Origin: Pseudothermotoga elfii DSM 9442 = NBRC 107921
GTDB taxonomy: Bacteria > Thermotogota > Thermotogae > Thermotogales > DSM-5069
Length of the DNA stretch: 64,000 bases
Assembly (NCBI RefSeq): GCF_000504085.1
Contig: NC_022792.1
Span: 744,001-808,000, forward strand
Direction: 5' to 3'
Positions 61,505 to 64,000 of the stretch are shown piece by piece. The translations under genes and the position numbers were made by a program. The notes under the pieces were generated by a model. That model was not told where the DNA came from. It was given only the letters and a program-made list of their open reading frames with translations, and did no database searches. The stretch's first letter is position 1; every line of letters starts with the position of its first letter.

Positions 61505-62632
61505 ATGCGAAAAGTCTACGTGTTTTCACTTTTGGTATTTGTTTTTGCTTTTGCTTTTTCAGCACAAATCAGCGAAGTGAAAATTGGAGCGGGTTGGGAA
61601 ATGACTGGGCCTATAGCCGGTTTTGGTCAGATGTCCTGGGACGGAGTTAAACTTGCCATGAAATTGAGGCCAACCGTTAGAATTGCTGACAAAGATATAC
61701 CCGTTAAAGTAGTTTTGCTTGACAATAAAGGAGACAAAGCTGAAGCAGCCAACGTAGTTAAAAGATTGATTGACGTTGAAAAAGTGTGTGCTATTCTTGG
61801 CCCATGTACAAGTTCATGTGCTCTGGCTGCAGGCGCCATAGCTGAGCAAAAACAGGTTTCTCTGGTAACAAACACCGCCACAAGCCCGCTTGTAACTCAG
61901 AACAGAAGATTTATATTTCGTGCCTGTTTTGTTGATACCCTTCAAGGCGAACTTCTGGCAAAGTTCGCTTGGGAAGAGCTCAAGGCGAGAAATGTTGCTA
62001 TAATGGTCGATGTTGCTCAGGATTATGTTGTGGGACTTGCAAATTACTTTATGCGGGCTTTTGCTAAATTCGGAGGGACGTTTTTCAGTGAATATTACAA
62101 TACAGGTGATCAAGATTTTACCGCCCAACTTACAGACGCCCTGTCAAGAAATCCAGACACAATTTTTATGCCTGGCTATTATGCGGAGATCGCGTTGATA
62201 TGCAAACAAGCTCGAGAATTGGGGTTTACAGGAAACTTTCTGGCTGGGGATGGTGCGGATGCACCTGAACTGATAGAAATTGGTGGTCAATTTGTTGAAG
62301 GACTTTGTTATACCACCTACTTTCATCAGGATGCTGATTTATCGCCGGCAACAAAACCTTTTGTTGAAGCTTATGTAAAAGAGTATGGTAGAAGGCCAGA
62401 CGCATTTGGAGCTCTTGCTTTTGATGCTTACAATCTTGTACTGGATGCCATTGAAAGAGCACAGTCGGTTGATCCAGTTGCAGTGAGGAATGCCCTTGCA
62501 GCTACCAGAGATTTTCAGGGTGTTGCAGGCGGTATCTCTTATCCTCAGGACTCAGGCGATCCGATAAAACCGGCAGTCATAAATACTATAAAAAATGGAC
62601 AATTCGTTCTCATGACTGTTGTTAAACCATGA
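61505..62632 (+). CDS. livJ: Branched-chain amino acid ABC transporter substrate-binding protein
   Basis: A 375-residue exported binding protein of the Leu/Ile/Val type. Signal peptide 1-19 ('VFSLLVFVFAFAFSAQ'), then a type I periplasmic fold: 'IGAGWEMTGPIAGFGQMSWDGVKLA', 'AILGPCTSSCALAAGAIAE', the ligand-gripping 'TNTATSPL', and 'GALAFDAYNLVLDAIERA'. It feeds LivH/LivM, encoded next. The ligand could be leucine-type or another hydrophobic amino acid. GGGGAGG before the ATG. Confidence 0.92.
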   Translation: MRKVYVFSLLVFVFAFAFSAQISEVKIGAGWEMTGPIAGFGQMSWDGVKLAMKLRPTVRIADKDIPVKVVLLDNKGDKAEAANVVKRLIDVEKVCAILGPCTSSCALAAGAIAEQKQVSLVTNTATSPLVTQNRRFIFRACFVDTLQGELLAKFAWEELKARNVAIMVDVAQDYVVGLANYFMRAFAKFGGTFFSEYYNTGDQDFTAQLTDALSRNPDTIFMPGYYAEIALICKQARELGFTGNFLAGDGADAPELIEIGGQFVEGLCYTTYFHQDADLSPATKPFVEAYVKEYGRRPDAFGALAFDAYNLVLDAIERAQSVDPVAVRNALAATRDFQGVAGGISYPQDSGDPIKPAVINTIKNGQFVLMTVVKP

Positions 62633-62637
62633 AATAA

Positions 62638-62660
62638 GCCCCTTCGGGGGCCCTTGTTTA
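62638..62660 (+). terminator. UUCG hairpin between livJ and livH (attenuator or mRNA stabiliser)
   Basis: GCCCC-TTCG-GGGGC (62638-62651) is a very stable hairpin with a UUCG tetraloop, followed by CCTTGTTTA. The weak T-tail suggests partial termination or a block to 3' exonucleases, which would keep livJ mRNA more abundant than that of the permeases. Confidence 0.6.
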
Positions 62661-62679
62661 AAGATTAGGGGGTGGACTC

Positions 62680-63588
62680 TTGAGCCTTTCTTCGTTTTTG
62701 CAACATCTTGTTAATGCACTTTCGCTTGGTGGTATTTACGCCCTCATTGCAATAGGTTATACTATGGTCTATGGGATTCTCAGATTAATAAATTTTGCTC
62801 ATGGAGATGTCTTTACTTACGGAATATACTTCGCATTTTATGGGGTTTCAATATTTTTGATGCCATGGTGGATTAGTTTTATGTTTTCGATATTTTTGAC
62901 AGCTTTTCTCGGGGCCTTTATTGAAAAGGTTGCTTACAGACCGTTGCGGAATGCTCCAAGAATATCTGCTTTGATAACAGCCATAGGCGTTTCTTTCTTT
63001 TTGGAGAATTTTGCGATAGTTGCTTTTGGAGGGAGAGCGAAATCATTCAACCCTCAAACTGGAATTTACCCAAATTCCTTTCTTCGTATGCTTCAAATAG
63101 GGAAAGTAAGGTTACCCATTCTTACACTTATCACTCTGGGAATAACTGCTATATCGCTTTTTATTCTAATATGGATAGTTTATCGAACAAAGATAGGAAT
63201 GGCTATGAGAGCTATCAGCAAAGATATTCCGACCACAAGGTTGATGGGTGTTAACGCCGATAGAGTGATCAGTTTTACTTTTATGATAGGCTCTGGCTTA
63301 GCTGCTATTGGGGGTATTTTGTGGGCGATGAAATATCCTCAGATTTACCCTTTTACCGGAATGATTCCCGGTTTAAAAGCATTCATTGCAGCAGTTGTTG
63401 GAGGCATAGGCAGTATTCAGGGGGCAATGATTGGTGGATTCATACTTGGCATCAGCGAAATAATGATAGTGGCGTTTATACCATCACTTGCTGGATACAG
63501 GGATGCTTTTGCTTACGCAATTCTTTTGTTTGTACTTCTGGTTAAACCAACCGGAATACTTGGCGTAGAAGTTTCAGAAAAGGTGTGA
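62680..63588 (+). CDS. livH: Branched-chain amino acid ABC transporter permease LivH
   Basis: A 302-residue permease with eight or nine membrane helices. 'LVNALSLGGIYALIAIGYTMVYGILRLINFAHGDVF' (across several segments) is the typical LivH start; 'GMAMRAISKDIPTTRLMGVN' is the EAA-like ATPase-contact loop; 'AAVVGGIGSIQGAMIGGFILGI' ends the core. TTG 62680 follows GGGGGTGG. The livM gene begins 4 bases after its stop. Confidence 0.93.
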   Translation: MSLSSFLQHLVNALSLGGIYALIAIGYTMVYGILRLINFAHGDVFTYGIYFAFYGVSIFLMPWWISFMFSIFLTAFLGAFIEKVAYRPLRNAPRISALITAIGVSFFLENFAIVAFGGRAKSFNPQTGIYPNSFLRMLQIGKVRLPILTLITLGITAISLFILIWIVYRTKIGMAMRAISKDIPTTRLMGVNADRVISFTFMIGSGLAAIGGILWAMKYPQIYPFTGMIPGLKAFIAAVVGGIGSIQGAMIGGFILGISEIMIVAFIPSLAGYRDAFAYAILLFVLLVKPTGILGVEVSEKV

Positions 63589-63592
63589 TCAA

Positions 63593-64000
63593 ATGAGGAA
63601 AGGATTGTCATTTCGGGTGAAATTTATATCTACCTTCGTTTTAATTTGCCTCATAGCTTTTTTGTTGTTTTTTGCCAATAGGATCGCAAGTGAATATGTA
63701 ATATTGATATTGAATTTGATAGCCATAAACATCATTTTTTCGACTTCTCTAACTCTGATTAATGGGATAACCGGCATTTTCTCCTTAGGACATGCTGGTT
63801 TTATAGCTATAGGTGCTTATGTCTCAACTCTTCTGACTCTTCCGGTCGAACAGAAGGAAATGACGTTTCTTATAAAGCCTCTTATTTATCCTTTGAACCA
63901 GATTCAGATTTCTTTTCTTCCTGCCACAATAATTGCTGGACTTGTGGCTGCCGGCTTTGGCTATGTTGTTGCTGCGCCTTCTTTAAGGTTAATAGGTGAT
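63593..64000 (+). CDS. livM: Branched-chain amino acid ABC transporter permease LivM, 5' part
   Basis: The first 136 codons of a gene cut by the right edge. From ATG 63593 (after AAAGGTGTGA) the product starts MRKGLSFRVKFISTFVLI, has two or three membrane helices, and carries 'NLIAINIIFSTSLTLINGITG' and 'IFSLGHAGFIAIGAYVSTLL', the LivM block S-x-G-H-A-x-F-x-x-I-G-A-Y. This is the second permease of the liv system; the ATPase genes livG and livF would be expected beyond the window. Confidence 0.93.
   Translation, partial: MRKGLSFRVKFISTFVLICLIAFLLFFANRIASEYVILILNLIAINIIFSTSLTLINGITGIFSLGHAGFIAIGAYVSTLLTLPVEQKEMTFLIKPLIYPLNQIQISFLPATIIAGLVAAGFGYVVAAPSLRLIGD

Noticed and set aside
1-64000. Search for CRISPR arrays, transposases, integrases, toxin-antitoxin pairs or phage genes
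   Set aside because: No regularly spaced repeats, DDE or tyrosine recombinase motifs, or typical toxin/antitoxin pairs were seen by eye; the gene content is housekeeping and consistent in style throughout.

Overview
The window reads as a chromosome segment of a Thermotogota bacterium, most like Pseudothermotoga. This is inferred from recalled protein resemblance (SpeE, HslV, CoaX, Ogg, RnpA and HisS all resemble Thermotoga proteins), an AT-rich composition, very tight operons with 1-30 bp overlaps, strong GGAGG-type ribosome sites and frequent GTG/TTG starts. No database search was run. There are no insertion sequences, prophage genes, CRISPR arrays or rRNA genes in view. Nearly everything looks like vertically inherited housekeeping DNA.

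Layout. 1-3044 (minus): start of an NCS2-type permease running off the left edge, a membrane-anchored alpha/beta hydrolase, a DUF6512-like membrane protein and a prolidase-like amidohydrolase. 3182-3502 (minus): tRNA-Glu(UUC) and tRNA-Pro(GGG), each with its own promoter and terminator. 3624-11526 (plus): DHH phosphoesterase, a 1357-residue pseudokinase/ATPase/GGDEF protein, RNase R and a lysophospholipase-like hydrolase. 11527-15817 (minus): LysM/M23 peptidase, CheB, DgkA-type kinase, 2-oxoacid:ferredoxin oxidoreductase gamma and beta subunits, and a dCMP deaminase. 16085-24946 (plus): HTH-cupin regulator, SpeD, SpeE, PrmA, DUF501, ECF sigma factor, probable anti-sigma factor, a secreted protein, radical SAM-HhH protein, HisS and GlpX. 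24948-29675 (minus): GlyA, CysS, GltX, Ogg. 29759-30160 (plus): Fur/PerR. 30165-32189 (minus): InfB. 32317-33324 (plus): SIS isomerase. 33325-35402 (minus): B12-type radical SAM protein and CoaX. 35452-51821 (plus): DUF554, WecA/MraY-like transferase, Wzy/WaaL-like protein, HslVU, two enlarged sugar-ABC permeases, a small coiled-coil membrane protein, RsmJ-like methyltransferase, MiaA, Hfq, HflX, M23 peptidase, a small CxxC protein, MetK and S20. 51937-57340 (plus): CPBP protease, ClpC, RadA, DisA. 57400-60096 (plus): RpmH, RnpA, YidD, YidC, Jag. 60099-60695 (minus): unknown conserved protein. 60739-64000 (plus): IspD and LivJ-LivH-LivM (LivM cut by the right edge).

How the genes fit together. 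Polyamine synthesis (SpeD/SpeE) sits behind a HTH-cupin regulator with a palindrome beside its likely promoter. An ECF sigma factor, its probable membrane anti-sigma partner and a secreted protein form a likely envelope-stress module. Two cyclic dinucleotides are represented: c-di-GMP (GGDEF) and c-di-AMP (DisA). Translation and RNA quality functions are spread throughout (aaRS genes, InfB, MiaA, RNase R, RnpA, PrmA, HflX, Hfq).

The points most worth a second look are: two genes (Ogg and DUF554) that seem to lack any ATG/GTG/TTG start although a strong ribosome site and conserved N-terminal residues lie upstream; the pseudokinase-ATPase-GGDEF fusion; the MalG-type permease with a roughly 470-residue insert in its first external loop; and the KorB/KorG pair without an adjacent KorA. 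I did not find a clearly new defence or mobile system.
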